NCBI GenBank assembly: GCA_033439765.1
Contig: JAULSN010000015.1
Span: forward strand, 186,001 to 250,000
Direction: 5' to 3'
Length of the DNA stretch: 64,000 bases
Source of the DNA: Lasiosphaeria ovina
Taxonomy: Eukaryota > Ascomycota > Sordariomycetes > Sordariales > Lasiosphaeriaceae
The position numbers were made by a program, and so were the translations under genes. Below, one piece after another: positions 1-10,871 of this stretch; the stretch's first letter is position 1; every line of letters begins with the position of its first letter. The notes beneath the pieces were generated by a model. That model made no database searches. It saw only the letters and a list, made by a program, of their open reading frames with translations, and was not told the origin of the DNA.

Positions 1-1958
1 CAGGCGTAAACAGCCCACAGACCGCCTGACATGTTCCATCCCTGGCCAAGATCGAAGACGGCCGAGTTCCCAATGTAGGCCAGGCTACCGAGATGCTTGT
101 ACTCGAATGCCTTATATACAGCAGCGTCGAGATCACCGTCCATAATCTCATTGGCCTGGAGCCCCGGTGCCGCGTGCGCAAGTTTGTTAAACTTATGCGC
201 TAGGTACTGGCCCTGTTGGTGAGCCCTCTGGGCCGTAGCAGGCAAGCTGGTCAACTTGTTGTCGATCTGCTTCAAAAGCTCTCGGAGCTCGCCAAAGTCC
301 AGGGTGCCAGATTGGTCCTTGTCGTACTCGTGGAAGAGCTTGTCAAGCCGCCTGAGATGGCCAACGGCCTGGGGGAAGCGTTTCCTGACCTGGTCAGCCA
401 CATTGCGCCAGTCAGAGAAACGAAGCTCAAGGTTTTCGGGGTCTTTGCCGTGCTTCCACGCAAGGGCGCGCAAGAAAGACACAATGTGGTCCGCAACGTT
501 GTTCTGCACGGTCGAGCAGTCGCCGATGGCGTATACATCACCAAGCGGCGTGCCGTTCAAGCGAAGGTGCGAGTCGGTTTCTAGTGCATGCTTGTTCGTC
601 TGCACATCGCCGAGCTGTTTAGCAATGCGCTGACAGAACTCAGGCTGCGATACTCCAGTCGACCAAAGGCAGAAACCCATCGGAAGCTCCTTGGTCACGA
701 TCTGCCCATTCTCGTCTTTCTGGCTGAAGACGATCGAGTCCGGCCGTACTTCGTTGACGCGCGAGTTTGTCAAGACCTGCACTTGGTCCCGCGCAAACCG
801 CTCCTCGGCATACTTGGACAGCGTCTCGTCGTACGTATTGAGGATATGATCGCGGCTTTGGATCAGGTGTACCGAGATCTGGTTCCGCACGAGCTTGGGG
901 AAATAAAGAGTCAGGTCTTCATTGAGCAGATCGAAGAGCTCGGCAGCGAACTCGACGCCGGTAGGTCCACCTCCGCTGATAACAAACGACAGAAGCTGTT
1001 TCCGTTGCTCATCGCTTGTCGTCGGGAGACAGGCAAGCTCCAGGTTCTGTATCACCTTGTTGCGAATATCTCGAGCGTCATTGATATCCTTGAGGAAGTG
1101 GCAGTGTTCTAACCCCTTGACGCCGTGGGGATTGGTGACGGAACCCACCCCAATCACCAGCTTATCGTAGGGGATATAGAACCTCTCCTCTTTGCCTTCG
1201 TAGCCGATCTGAGAGACCTCGACCAGACGGGCGGAGAAGTCGACTTCCTCTGCACGAGCGCGAATAAAGTGGCCCTTCACACGATGTATAATGCGCCGAA
1301 TGGGCTCCACCAACGACTTCAGCCCCAGTGTTCCCACAGTTGCAGACGGCAACATCGGAGTGAATAGGAAGTAGTTTGTTGGCGACACCAATGTGACGTG
1401 GTAGTTTTCGGGGTTGAGCTCCTTGATGAGGGCGACGCTTCCCCAGCCGCCGCCAAGGATCACCAGCCGGGGCTTGTCCTTCTGCCTCTGCATGTCCTCG
1501 CTGTCGTCGTCATCGATGTAATCTTCTAGGATGGGGAGATTCTTGGGGCCGCCGCGACGGGGGTTCAGGGCCATCTTTGACACGGCAATGTCGGTCTGGC
1601 TAACGTGGGACTTGTAGGTCGACGCATCGTAGATGAAGAAGGCGACCACGCCGACACCGACGAACAGGACGGAGCTTCCAAACCACGCAGCGGTGCGATA
1701 GGTGAAATTGAGGATTCCCGACCTGCCTTGTGGCAGAGGCTTGCCAGACAATCGGCGGCTCGCAGCCTTTGGTAGGGAAGGAGACAAGTCCCCAGCGCGT
1801 TGTGCTGGCCCTAGCGCAATTGGCGACGGTCTGGGTATTCTGGGTATCCTCGTAAACAATGGTCGAGCCTGTGTCGCGCCCCAATTCCTCCTCTGTGAAA
1901 GCCCATGCACCCGCATGCCTCCCCGCTCGGCCTGCCGCGCAATACGACAGGCGAGCAT
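1..1958 (-). CDS. nde1: External alternative NADH:ubiquinone dehydrogenase with EF-hand, 3' end beyond window
   Basis: This is a type II NADH dehydrogenase, which oxidises NADH and reduces ubiquinone at the mitochondrial inner membrane without pumping protons. One intronless frame runs from the ATG at 1958 to the window edge (652 codons; roughly 40-60 C-terminal residues missing, judged from the family). In order it shows an Arg-rich, acid-poor N-terminus (presequence), a hydrophobic segment near residues 100-118 (membrane anchor), the FAD dinucleotide fold GGGWGS at 169-174, the NADH fold GGGPTGVEF near 327-335, and an EF-hand loop DKDQSGTLDF at 546-555. The EF-hand insertion marks the calcium-responsive external (NDE1) subtype of Neurospora-like fungi. 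An alternative in-frame ATG lies at 1916. No frameshift was found and the composition is ordinary coding. External rather than internal orientation is inference from the EF-hand. Confidence 0.93.
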   Translation of the reverse strand, partial: MLACRIARQAERGGMRVHGLSQRRNWGATQARPLFTRIPRIPRPSPIALGPAQRAGDLSPSLPKAASRRLSGKPLPQGRSGILNFTYRTAAWFGSSVLFVGVGVVAFFIYDASTYKSHVSQTDIAVSKMALNPRRGGPKNLPILEDYIDDDDSEDMQRQKDKPRLVILGGGWGSVALIKELNPENYHVTLVSPTNYFLFTPMLPSATVGTLGLKSLVEPIRRIIHRVKGHFIRARAEEVDFSARLVEVSQIGYEGKEERFYIPYDKLVIGVGSVTNPHGVKGLEHCHFLKDINDARDIRNKVIQNLELACLPTTSDEQRKQLLSFVISGGGPTGVEFAAELFDLLNEDLTLYFPKLVRNQISVHLIQSRDHILNTYDETLSKYAEERFARDQVQVLTNSRVNEVRPDSIVFSQKDENGQIVTKELPMGFCLWSTGVSQPEFCQRIAKQLGDVQTNKHALETDSHLRLNGTPLGDVYAIGDCSTVQNNVADHIVSFLRALAWKHGKDPENLELRFSDWRNVADQVRKRFPQAVGHLRRLDKLFHEYDKDQSGTLDFGELRELLKQIDNKLTSLPATAQRAHQQGQYLAHKFNKLAHAAPGLQANEIMDGDLDAAVYKAFEYKHLGSLAYIGNSAVFDLGQGWNMSGGLWAVYA

Positions 1959-2761
1959 GATCGTAGGCGTTATCGTGGACGTTGAGCCTGTGGCACGGTG
2001 ACGTCAGTCGGCGAGTCCCGCTCGATGCGGTGGACTCTCGCAAGCGACGGCGAGCGAAGGAACCTTGGCCCGCCAAATGTTTGGTCGTAGCGTAGCGGCT
2101 CCGTCACGCGAGAGGGTCGACGAGGTGTACGGGAGAAGGGGAATGAAACAAACGAAAGAAGATGGGCAATTGCCGGTGCTGTCTACCTTTAGTTAACTGA
2201 TTACCTGTTTTCATCGCTCCTTTGGGAAGGGGTATCTGAGGTTGAATAATAGCCCGCCACCTAAGCTAAGGTGATATTTAGGGGGAGGAGCTGGCAGGCG
2301 CAACACCCAAGTAAATGGCTCGCCCGGAGAGCTCAGTGTGAAAAATGCGAATTCGCACCCAGTAGTGAGTGGGGTGTTTGGGGGTCCAACAACCTGGAAC
2401 GTTGACGCTGACAGTTTATGGCGGGTTATGGCCCAGTGGCCCTGACCTGGCCAACAACGTCATCAGGGGGGAAGCACCTTCCCTGTAAATACACCACATT
2501 TCATACATACCTAACACTTGGACAACAGGCGGTTTTGTTTGCATCACGAAGCTAGAGTTCCTCTCTTGCATTGAGGATGTGCGTAAGCAGGCGATGAAAG
2601 AAAACACAATATAGTCAGCCTTCAAGAAGACGGGAATTTGATGGCTTGGGCAGTTGCAACTTGCTTTGTGGAATGGTGACACCATTCCACGGTAAATAGT
2701 TTATCTGCACTACTTACAAACCCCTGTAAGCATTGTCACCCGCATGTCCCTTACCCTTAGG
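1959..2761. other. Intergenic: upstream of the NADH dehydrogenase, grading into Copia flank
   Basis: No supported gene. Bases 1959-2300 are the likely promoter and 5' leader of the minus-strand dehydrogenase. Near 2671-2687 there is a perfect short palindrome (GGAATGG, spacer, CCATTCC), followed at 2684-2714 by a motif (ATTCCACGGTAAATAGTTTA and on) that recurs at 25311-25341 beside the other retroelement block. It may be an old LTR edge belonging to the Copia remnant that follows. Confidence 0.4.
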
Positions 2762-3966
2762 CGACCTTCCTCTTCACGCATGCTCACACCGACAAGAAGC
2801 TCAATGACGAGAAGCGGTACAACAAGAAGACTTCGAAGTCTTACTCAAGCCAGAAGAACGACGGCCCCAAGAAGCGTCGTGACGGTTCGATATTCGTGAC
2901 GGAGAATGCAACAACTGCGGAAAGAAAGGTCACTGGGCAAAGGAGTGCCGGTCCGGAGAGAAACAAGGGCTCACAAGCAGCAGCGGGTCCGACGCTGAGC
3001 AGCCGCCCTCCGGCGGCATAGAGCCGCCCTCCGGCTTCAACAGTCACAGCTGCAGTGCGAAGATTGAGCCGAATTCCTTGGCCGCCCTGATGAAGAAATA
3101 CGACGCCCTCATGGCCGAAGCCATCGGCCAGAGGGAGCCCCCCGAAGCCCCCGAAGCTTCCGAGCCCACTGAGGCCAAGCAACGCCCTTCAGGTACTTCA
3201 TCTTCTTCTTTCTATGCCCATAACTACTCTTCAGAGGCTTCCTTCACTAGCCCTGCTCCCCGTGACCGCTGGCTCTTTGACACAGGAGCCGACCTTCACA
3301 CTGTGAATGACTTCAAGTGGTTCGTCAAAGGAAAGGTCTGGAAGCTTGAGGGCCACACAGGTCACCACGGGAGCAGGCTCAGTGAGCCCTGACTACTTCG
3401 GGCTGGTCTCTCTACCTCTGATCGGCCCGAAGGGCAAGAAAGACATCCTTGATCTTCATTACACGTTGCACATCGCTTCTTTTCCTTTGAACATTCTTTC
3501 CGGGGAACGCCTCTACCGCGCTGGAGGCTCCCTCAATGGCAACACCATACGGGAGCCCGGCGGCGACATAGTTAGCGTCATTGATATGGAAAAGTGAGGC
3601 TTCTTCCTACACATTGCCGGCTACCCTGAGCCGAAGATCAGCCCCGCCACCGAGCCGGCACGCGTTATGTGTGGCATCGCCGACTCAGCCACATAAGCGC
3701 TGAACGCCTCCGAAAGACTATAAAGTCAATAAGTGGTATTCCGATCGATCCGAAGGTCATTATAACAGTGCCCTATGAGGTCTACGACCTCGGGGTTAGT
3801 TACCGCATTCCTTCGAAAGACCCGATGCCTCGGGAAAAGGAAGCCGGCCGAGGCTTCCATATCGACGTCGGCGTCATTAGGCCACTTTCCACTACGAAAC
3901 TCCAGTACTTCTTCGAGACGCCTCACGCTTCAAGGAGGTAAGCTTCGGGAAGCAGAGGACCGACGT
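2762..3966 (+). pseudogene. Ty1/Copia retrotransposon gag-pol remnant (zinc knuckle, protease, GAG-pre-integrase)
   Basis: Three Copia landmarks occur in the right order but in different frames. A CCHC zinc knuckle (CNNCGKKGHWAKEC) is encoded at 2907-2948. An aspartic protease active site (WLFDTGAD) is at 3270-3293. A GAG-pre-integrase segment (WHRRLSHISAERLRKT) lies at about 3670-3720. Frameshifts and stops separate them. Integrase, reverse transcriptase and RNase H are not recognisable downstream, so the element is a truncated 5' portion. Unlike the two large blocks it keeps C and G and few TAG/TAA-for-CAG/CAA changes, so it decayed mainly by indels rather than by heavy RIP. Confidence 0.8.
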
Positions 3967-4674
3967 CTTTAACTTCCTGATCGGTAGGATTGAACATCAC
4001 AAGAGAAGATATCGCTATTTTATTTTCCCCTATTAATAGGTTCTTACTTCCTCAGGCGAATGCTATTAACATAGACAGCAATGTTATCACCTCCACGAAG
4101 ACATTATCAAGCGGCAAACTTCCTCCATCCTCTATCTTAGCGGCACTAACAAAAGTCGTCCCTAAAACACTGCGAGTATTGGACACGCCACTATCCCCTC
4201 CTATCCCGCCAACAAACCGCACCAGTATATCTGGGTATTTACTTACATTGTGCGCTCAATAGGGGCCGCAGGATCACGGTCAAGTGGACGACGGGGGTGC
4301 TGACAGTCACCAATACCCTATGCGAGATGTGGCGGAGGTGGAGAGGGACGTCGTTCGGGAAGGAACACGGTTCAGGCTAGGGTTCTATTCCTTGTCCATA
4401 GACGCAACGGCGGCGGACGGTGCTCTGCCAGTAACCGGTCGCAAGTGCAAGTCGTGAAGCACGTCGCGTTGAAACGCTCCGCCTCCAATTGCGTGGGCTT
4501 CGGCCAAGGTTGACGGTGGGAGAAAGAGGTCATAACAATTTTTTATTTGATAGCGCCTAGACACATACATGCAACACAATGCCAACTCAAGCAAATATTT
4601 GTAGTACGATTTCCATCCCTCCTTCGTCCTCTTCGTCCTTATTGTTCTGCGGTTCAAGAGATAGCTAGCCTGTA

Positions 4675-4812
4675 TTAGGTCGACTTTGGAAGATCTGTCT
4701 GCATACACCTTGATGTGTATCCTTTGCCGCCGCAGGTAGGGCAGGAAATCCTATTGACGACTTTGGCGCCGCCGCAAGTCTCACACTTGCCTATCTTTAT
4801 ATTTTGTTCCAT
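4675..4812 (-). CDS. Tiny cysteine-motif ORF, DnaJ-zinc-finger-like
   Basis: A 45-codon frame contains two spaced C-x-x-C-G-G motifs, KCETCGGAKVV (near residues 9-19) and SCPTCGGKGY (23-32). Such CxxCxGxG-like pairs bind zinc in DnaJ central domains and related small proteins. An in-frame stop lies about 24 codons upstream of the ATG, so this is not the visible end of a longer single exon, though a spliced upstream exon is possible. It sits within decayed repeat sequence and may be a relic exon. The motif is seen directly; function is unknown and expression is doubtful. Confidence 0.25.
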   Translation of the reverse strand: MEQNIKIGKCETCGGAKVVNRISCPTCGGKGYTSRCMQTDLPKST

Positions 4813-6793
4813 TGGAACCTCCTCCACGCGTCCTGTCGGGTTTACTAGCTCATGGGTTCATCTTCCTCATGCGCCTTGCTCTCCCTATCTTCTACTTTCC
4901 ACCACTATCGAGGCAAACAGAAGCAATTACCCTAACGCTCCGCGTAGAGAGGAGCTCTGTGGAGACCTACAAGCCGCAGACCTACACTCCCTGGGAGAAC
5001 ATTGTTAAGCGGCCCGGAAAGGCCTGGCGCCTTACAATCTGGCAGAACGCGCTAAGGTCTCAGTTCTTAGGCTGTAGTACTGTCCTGAAGCCATCTGGTT
5101 GCCTTTACCGCCCTGTCGATAGCCTTGTCTTCCCCTTTTTACTTCTTTTCCCCTTCCTGCTTTCTCTTAGGCCTGCTATTATACCCCCTTCTTGACTCTT
5201 GGCTCGCTTATCCCCACCCGAAGCTGGTCCCAAAGGGGCGCTTGAACGCTTCCCGCTTCGACCTTGGCGACGCGTTTCCCTATGTCTGACCATGCACTTT
5301 CCCTGAGGTATCCACAATCATCCGTGTTCGTGTTGAATGGCCGGGCAGCTCTAGTGGCTGTATGGACGAGGCTAAGGGGGGCAAGCTCTACTAGCTGAAT
5401 GTTGGTGAACGTTGCTTTTTTGTACGGACTCGGCGAACCATCCCGCGTTGCTCGTGGAGATCTGTTTGCTGCAGGGCCGGCCGGTTCTCCGTCCGGTGGG
5501 TGCATATATGTATGTCCGGCGGCCCAGCTTATAGGTTTGCACTTTCCTGCAAGCATGATGGTTGCCTTACTGGCCTTGCCTCGACTCCGCTGCATAACGC
5601 CACTCGTTGGAATGCGGACGACGTCACCAACGATTAAGCCGCCCAGGGGGTTGCAACATTCGCCATATCCTCAACTTTCCAGGCTGTTTATATCCTTTAT
5701 ATCCTTAGTCACGTCGAGCTGAAAAAACCGCTACTCGAAGACGGAGCGATACAGCTGCTGCGTTCCTACCCCGGCTGCGTTATCCTAAGCGTCTGTTGGC
5801 TGTTTCTTACGCCTATTGGAATTGCCCTCGTGGCTCTTGTCAGCGTCGCCAGCGATGGCCATGCCATATTGGCTCTATGTGGGCTGGACTTCCTCTTTGG
5901 TTTGAAGGGCCTCACGACTTTATCCGTTGGAGTTCTTGAAGTACTTCGGCTCTCTTCTATAATAGGGCACTACTAACTCACTTTTTAGTTTACTACGTTC
6001 AATTACGGTGTTTATAAGGCGATACGTTCCACATTCCTAACATGGTCACATCCCCTTACTATTAGGATAGTACTATACTTAACCCATATTGGCTCAGGGA
6101 TTGGGGTTACGATATAGCACGGTCCTGAGTTTCTATGAGCTGCGCCGGCCACTCTCTATCTCATCCGGTTAAAAAAACGCTCGCTCAGGGCGTGGGCCCG
6201 TTGCTGCCTAGTTGCCAATCTGTTGGCACTTGTATTGCCGAGTGTGGGCGCGGGATTTAACGTTGGATGGCTGCATCTGACTTAGTACTTGATTGTTGTT
6301 TTGGTGTACGAATCGGGAAAGTGGCCGATTTGGAGGATAATGTTTCCTACTAAATGTTCCGTAGTTGGCGGTAATACGGAGGACTCTGAAGACCCGATCT
6401 TCATAGAACCTGACACCATGTAGGGAAGATGCGGGACCTATCGTCTTTAGACGCGGACGGTGAATATGGCTTATACCGGGTGGATGTCGATGAAAAGGAG
6501 GTCTGGCTCCTTCGGAAGTATGGGACTACGTTAGAGTATGAGCCCCAGAGGCTGGCAAAAGCTGTATATAGACGCTAACGTAGTATTATTGAGATTGTGG
6601 GTAGTGGGTCATATATCCTCTTCGTACAAGTCCACCCGATTGCCAAATGCTGCAGAGAGCGGAGCTTGATCTATAACACATCTAGATGGGAGGAACACTC
6701 CCCGGCGTTGGCCCTCCCTCGCGGAAATCAGAACGCCTTGCGGCCTTGTCGAGGATTCTGCGAGGCTGAGGGCCCAGTTATCGTCGGTATCGA

Positions 6794-7560
6794 TCATGCC
6801 TGAATGTATGACCTTCGTGTGAAGGCTAACAAGATGTCCCCACGAGGTTGTGAAGGTATCTTCCTGATTGTAGCGATGTGGAGGACTGCGAGCCTCCGTT
6901 GCCGGGCTTCTTCTTGGACCGGCATTCCTTCGCCCAGAGACCTTTCTTTCCATAGTATTGCGCTCGCCGTCACGAATGATCGTACCGTCACGGCGCTACT
7001 TGGCGGTGTCCGCCTTATAAGCCCGGTTTCTTCAACGTCGTCGAGATACATGGCGTCATGCTAGTGCCTTCCGGTGCTGTTGTACACGACAATCAGCCTG
7101 TTATACTCTTGGTTGAACTCCGTGATGTTACTGTCCTTGATGCGAAGCTTCGTAACTGTCTTTCGGGCGTCGTTCCGTCGTTCCTGAATGCTGTAGTGGT
7201 TAGTCATTCTCCAGAGACCGTAGGGTATGAAGACCTTTCTTCCCTGAAATGATTCTTGGTTGTCTTGATTCCTTCCATATGATCGACTGCGCCAGGCTCG
7301 AGGGCGGTTGGGTGAGTGGTCTGCGTGTCAGGGCGACTGCGAGTCTATTGTAATTTGAGCTGGACGGTTGATCTTCGATCCGGCGAGCCGGTCTCGCCAG
7401 GAGTGGTCCAGCCTAGCTCATCGTCGCTGTCGTTCTCGGCATCTTCAATACGGCGGTGAGAAGCCGCCTTATCGCTTCCGGGTGCAATGGTGCAACGGCG
7501 TCACGATGCGTATGGCAGCTGTGTTGTGCGTTGAATCCGTCGAAGCTGGCGGCCGCGTGG
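6794..7560 (-). pseudogene. Possible retrotransposon gag-like remnant related to 10071-10871
   Basis: Read on the minus strand, the block around 7486-7530 matches the block at 10747-10785 (shared core CAACGGCGTCACGATGCGT read on the plus strand), which encodes the N-terminal part of the coiled-coil ORF at 10071-10871. Downstream the frame is broken, but charged helical text of the 'ITEFNQEYNRL' type, common in LTR-retrotransposon gag proteins, appears at about 7090-7130, and a further 85-codon open frame covers 6794-7051. The gag assignment is inference from character and order; no zinc knuckle was found. Confidence 0.25.
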
Positions 7561-8254
7561 ACGCATGTAGGTACTGGTGTTGGCGTTGGCGTGGGTTTAT
7601 TTTTTTTTAAAGTTTCTTTTACTCGGTATGGAGCAAAAGTTCGCCCCCTGCTCGGGTACCGCGCTGGCCAACATATACCGAACAGGGATGGAAAACTTAC
7701 CCTTAGACCACAGTATAGTGGTGGTAGACGAAAAATACGCTATAGTACGTTGAAGGGACTACTGATATGGGAAAAGGGGGTACGTAAGTAATATGGTAGC
7801 GAATTGGTAATTACGGAATACCTCTACTGCGTGTCCGTATAATGGAACTCGTGATTCGGCTGCGCAGGCCAGGAGTTGCACGGCCAAGGAGATTTAGCAA
7901 TTCGGAGCCTCGCGTCGCTTGTTAGTCAATTGCCAGCTCAGGGCCGGGCCTTATTCAAGAAGCGCAACCACCTCATGCCGCCCACCCCCACCTCATAGAA
8001 AATCCACTATGGCAGCTGGTATCAACTATTGTAGATTTTTGGCCTTTCGACCTCAGTAAGGTAATTACGTCAACCTGCAGGGCCCTGCAGGCTGGCCGGC
8101 CCGCATTCTTTTCCTGGGCCAAATTGAAGTCCACCACAACACAACCAAAAAAGATCACCACCTACCTCAAAAAAACCACACTTTCGCCTGATCAATCAGG
8201 TAAGTCAACAGCCGCATTCCAATATGCCTAGGCATACTAATCTCTATTGTCTAG

Positions 8255-8935
8255 ATGTCTTCACGAGCTTCTTCGCCCGCTGCATCGACTGCGCCGTCAT
8301 GCGCAAGCTCCGCCGGAACCTTCTGCTCACAGCCGGACATCGAACCTGGCGACACCTTCTAAGTCCCGCCCGACGGTCTTTTCGGACCGCATCCCCGAGA
8401 GCCCGAAGTCTTCACAAAGGAGATTCTTTGTTAGTGTAAAACCTACGGCTTCGGCCTAGTGAAGCTGAGGAGCTACCGACACAAGAAGACGAAGGTTACC
8501 AACAAGATCGTCTTCCAATACGACCATGCCTCCCACAATCCACGCCCTTCGAGGTCTACCGGAAAACGCAAGACCTTTAGCAAAAAGAAGGTACCGTATT
8601 GTCCTTTTCGAATATTTGCACAAAAGCTGGCTAGTTCGAGTGGTTGGACCCTTCGCCCAGTCGATCTTAGGCATATGGGCCATGCTCAGTCGTCGGCATA
8701 TATTGATCATTCGATGTCCCGTCTATAAGCAAAGCCAAAGGAGTTTTACGACTACCTAGAGGGAATGGCCGTTGACCGACAGATTGGTGCAAGATCCATG
8801 GAGTTCCTGTTGCACCGTCTTCGCCAACAATTGCTCGGCGAATCTCTAGAGAAAAGAGGCGAAAAGAGGCGAAAAGGGCCTGTAAATGTGCCGGCTAAAA
8901 CAAAACCAACCAGAATACCCAATGCCAGTTGATGT
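8255..8935 (+). pseudogene. Mutator-like (MULE/Hop-type) transposase fragment with FAR1-like DNA-binding domain
   Basis: From the ATG at 8255 one frame gives a Ser/Ala-rich leader and then a segment resembling the N-terminal WRKY-GCM1/FAR1-type zinc finger of fungal MULE transposases: KTYGFGLVKLRSY at 8438-8476, then a basic region, CPFRIFA near 8601-8621 and a GWTL motif near 8642-8653 followed by a His-rich stretch. In-frame stops occur after codon 35 (TAA, about 8360), at 8432 (TAG, between ILC and CKTYGF) and near 8726 (TAA). The same frame then continues with a charged tail to about 8935. The catalytic DDE domain is absent, so this is a dead, internally deleted copy. I could not identify terminal inverted repeats. 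Confidence 0.55.
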
Positions 8936-10070
8936 GTTGCGTCAGGGGGTTCTCCGTTCGCCCCAGTCCTTGGCGGGCCGATGTCTGCCTTTTCCTGCAC
9001 ATTACAACACACTCGCATTATTCTTGATTCCTCCAGCCTCGTGAAATCTCTCTTAACTTTGGACTTCATCTTGAGTATCAACATCCATCTCTTCCAAACA
9101 TCCTGCATGTCAAATTTGTTGCTCCGTAACTCTTTCCCGGCCCGGCTCTACGATATCGTCCCACCAGCACCAGCGTCCCCTTGACAAAATACCCGGCGTG
9201 GAAGCATGTCGCCGAGGTGCACGGGAAGGAAGCCCCCGATGTGGTATTCTTTGTCGTCTTAACGCCAGGGCGAAGAAATCGTCTTTTAATAAGATAACGC
9301 ACCGAGCCATAGAGCCAAAATAATAATACAAGCATTCCGGAACTTAGTGATCCAAATTCTGATGTAGCCGGCTAATAGCCCAGATTTACCACCTATAGAG
9401 AATATGTGGCAGAATTGGGCAGAGAGCCACTACGATATTCAGTCCCTGAGCTCCTTAGAGCTCCGGGCGGCTGTTATGGTTGCGTGGGATACAGTCCCAG
9501 AAGATCTTTTACTACGGCTTGCCCGCAGTATGCCGAGGCGGCTGCAGATGGTCCAACCCGAATTTGTCTAGACGGTGGCGTCAAGGTGATCACGCTGGAC
9601 GATTTTGCCTGGGGAATATAGGTAAGATCTGGGCAACATTAACGCCTATTGCCTGGGAGTCTGGGCAACTGTGTATATATACTGCTGTAGGCTGTATGTT
9701 GCAGTGGCTGCAGCTGCCTATCGATAGCTATCCCAACTTGTATTTGCTAACGGCTTGTAGATCGAAGATATACTATTCATTAAATTCCTTCTCATAAGAT
9801 GCCAACTTGTCCAACCCTACTCCTCGAGTATATCCTAAGCAGGTGCGGGGAATCCTGTTTTGTTGGGGGGTCCTCTATCGATGCTGGACACTGCTTTGGT
9901 GGAGGGACCTCTCCCTTGCCGCTGTACCGATTGCGGATCCATCTGTCGCCTCGCATGCCCAAGCTGCAAATAGGACAAGTTATTAAGCTCATCCTTGAAC
10001 TACGCGATGTTAGTGTACATTTGGCTGCGGTTAAGTAAAGAAGCATACAGGACTGGGAAACGGGACGAGC
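8936..10070. other. No gene recognised
   Basis: Only short ORFs without family resemblance. A minus-strand frame at 9792-10046 has a CPIC motif but nothing else diagnostic. The sequence is moderately AT-rich without the heavy TpA excess of the RIP blocks. Confidence 0.5.
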
Positions 10071-10871
10071 TCATCTATCTATTATCGAAGCCTCTTCAGA
10101 ATTGGGAACCATACCGTTAAGGCGCTGCCTTTTATAATTGAGATTGTCCTGATTTTCGGAAGACTCTCTGGCTTCTTTTAGTTCGACTTCGAGTTCGTCG
10201 AGGCGTCGTTTTAGCATATTCTCCCTACGATGGCTCTCGTCGAGTTCCTTTTGTAGTTGAGCGATAATCGCGTCGGGCTGCAATCGCTGTTGTGCTTCAG
10301 TGTTACCTGGTTCTTGCGCCTGCCGCAGGTTTTCCTCCGGATTTTGATACAGGTAGCCGCGATATAGAATTCGGAGGATCTCGAGTTCGACGACCCGTTT
10401 TTCCAGGCTCTTATTGGAAGAGAGGAGCTGCTCGTGTGTTTGGGGAAGCTCGATATTCATGGGGCGATGGAGTTCGGCCGGGAGATATAGCGGAGACGTT
10501 GAATCTGGGGATCTGACCTGTCTGGAATTGGTCGTTGATGCCATGGTAGGGGGAGGAATATGCGGATCACATTTGTTGGGAGTGCCTGCGCGCGAGATTG
10601 GCGAGTTTGTGTCGTCGCTATGGCCATTGATGGGTTCCCAGGTCGGTCTCACCGGGGTGACGGCGCCGAGCTTATCGTCGCTCGGGTTGTCGGCTTCATT
10701 ACGGCGCGAAGTGGCCGCTTTGCCACGTGGATCCATTGTGGGAGCGTGCAACGGCGTCACGATGCGTGTGACGGTTTTGTTGTGCGTGGAAATGCGTGTT
10801 TTGCCGGGCTTCGATGCTGCAGGTGGGTGGATTCTGCCGGGTGGAAGTCCTTCACCGCCTACGGGGCTCAT
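10071..10871 (-). CDS. Hypothetical coiled-coil protein, possibly gag-like
   Basis: This 266-codon uninterrupted frame has a Pro/Thr/Ser-rich disordered N-terminal half and a strongly heptad-like, Glu/Arg/Leu-rich C-terminal half (about residues 130-245, with stretches such as QKELDESHRRENMLKRRLDE) that should form a coiled coil. No catalytic motif or zinc knuckle is seen. Its N-terminal coding block recurs in broken form at 7486-7560, so it probably belongs to a dispersed family; an LTR-retrotransposon gag or a captured host gene fragment are both possible. Length and an open frame in an otherwise decayed region argue that it is recent or selected. Function unknown. Confidence 0.4.
   Translation of the reverse strand: MSPVGGEGLPPGRIHPPAASKPGKTRISTHNKTVTRIVTPLHAPTMDPRGKAATSRRNEADNPSDDKLGAVTPVRPTWEPINGHSDDTNSPISRAGTPNKCDPHIPPPTMASTTNSRQVRSPDSTSPLYLPAELHRPMNIELPQTHEQLLSSNKSLEKRVVELEILRILYRGYLYQNPEENLRQAQEPGNTEAQQRLQPDAIIAQLQKELDESHRRENMLKRRLDELEVELKEARESSENQDNLNYKRQRLNGMVPNSEEASIIDR

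Larger units (their letters stand above)
3967..8254. other. Degenerate repeat-derived stretch, no intact gene recognised
   Basis: Short ORFs occur in all frames and none shows a convincing conserved domain apart from the two items listed separately (4675-4812 and 6794-7560). A 138-codon minus-strand frame at 5179-5595 has no recognised family. Mixed AT-rich and GC-rich patches and the flanking Copia and Mutator-like remnants suggest a graveyard of old insertions. I see no regulatory or RNA feature I can support here. Confidence 0.5.

Noticed and set aside
1600..2076. 158-codon minus-strand ORF overlapping the start of the NADH dehydrogenase
   Set aside because: It is in another frame of the dehydrogenase presequence region; the true frame gives presequence, anchor and FAD fold continuously from 1958.
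6804..7064. Copia integrase/RT linker on the plus strand
   Set aside because: A few residues (VKANKMSPRGCEGIF) resemble the Copia pattern, but the frame ends early and neighbouring motifs are absent; could be chance.
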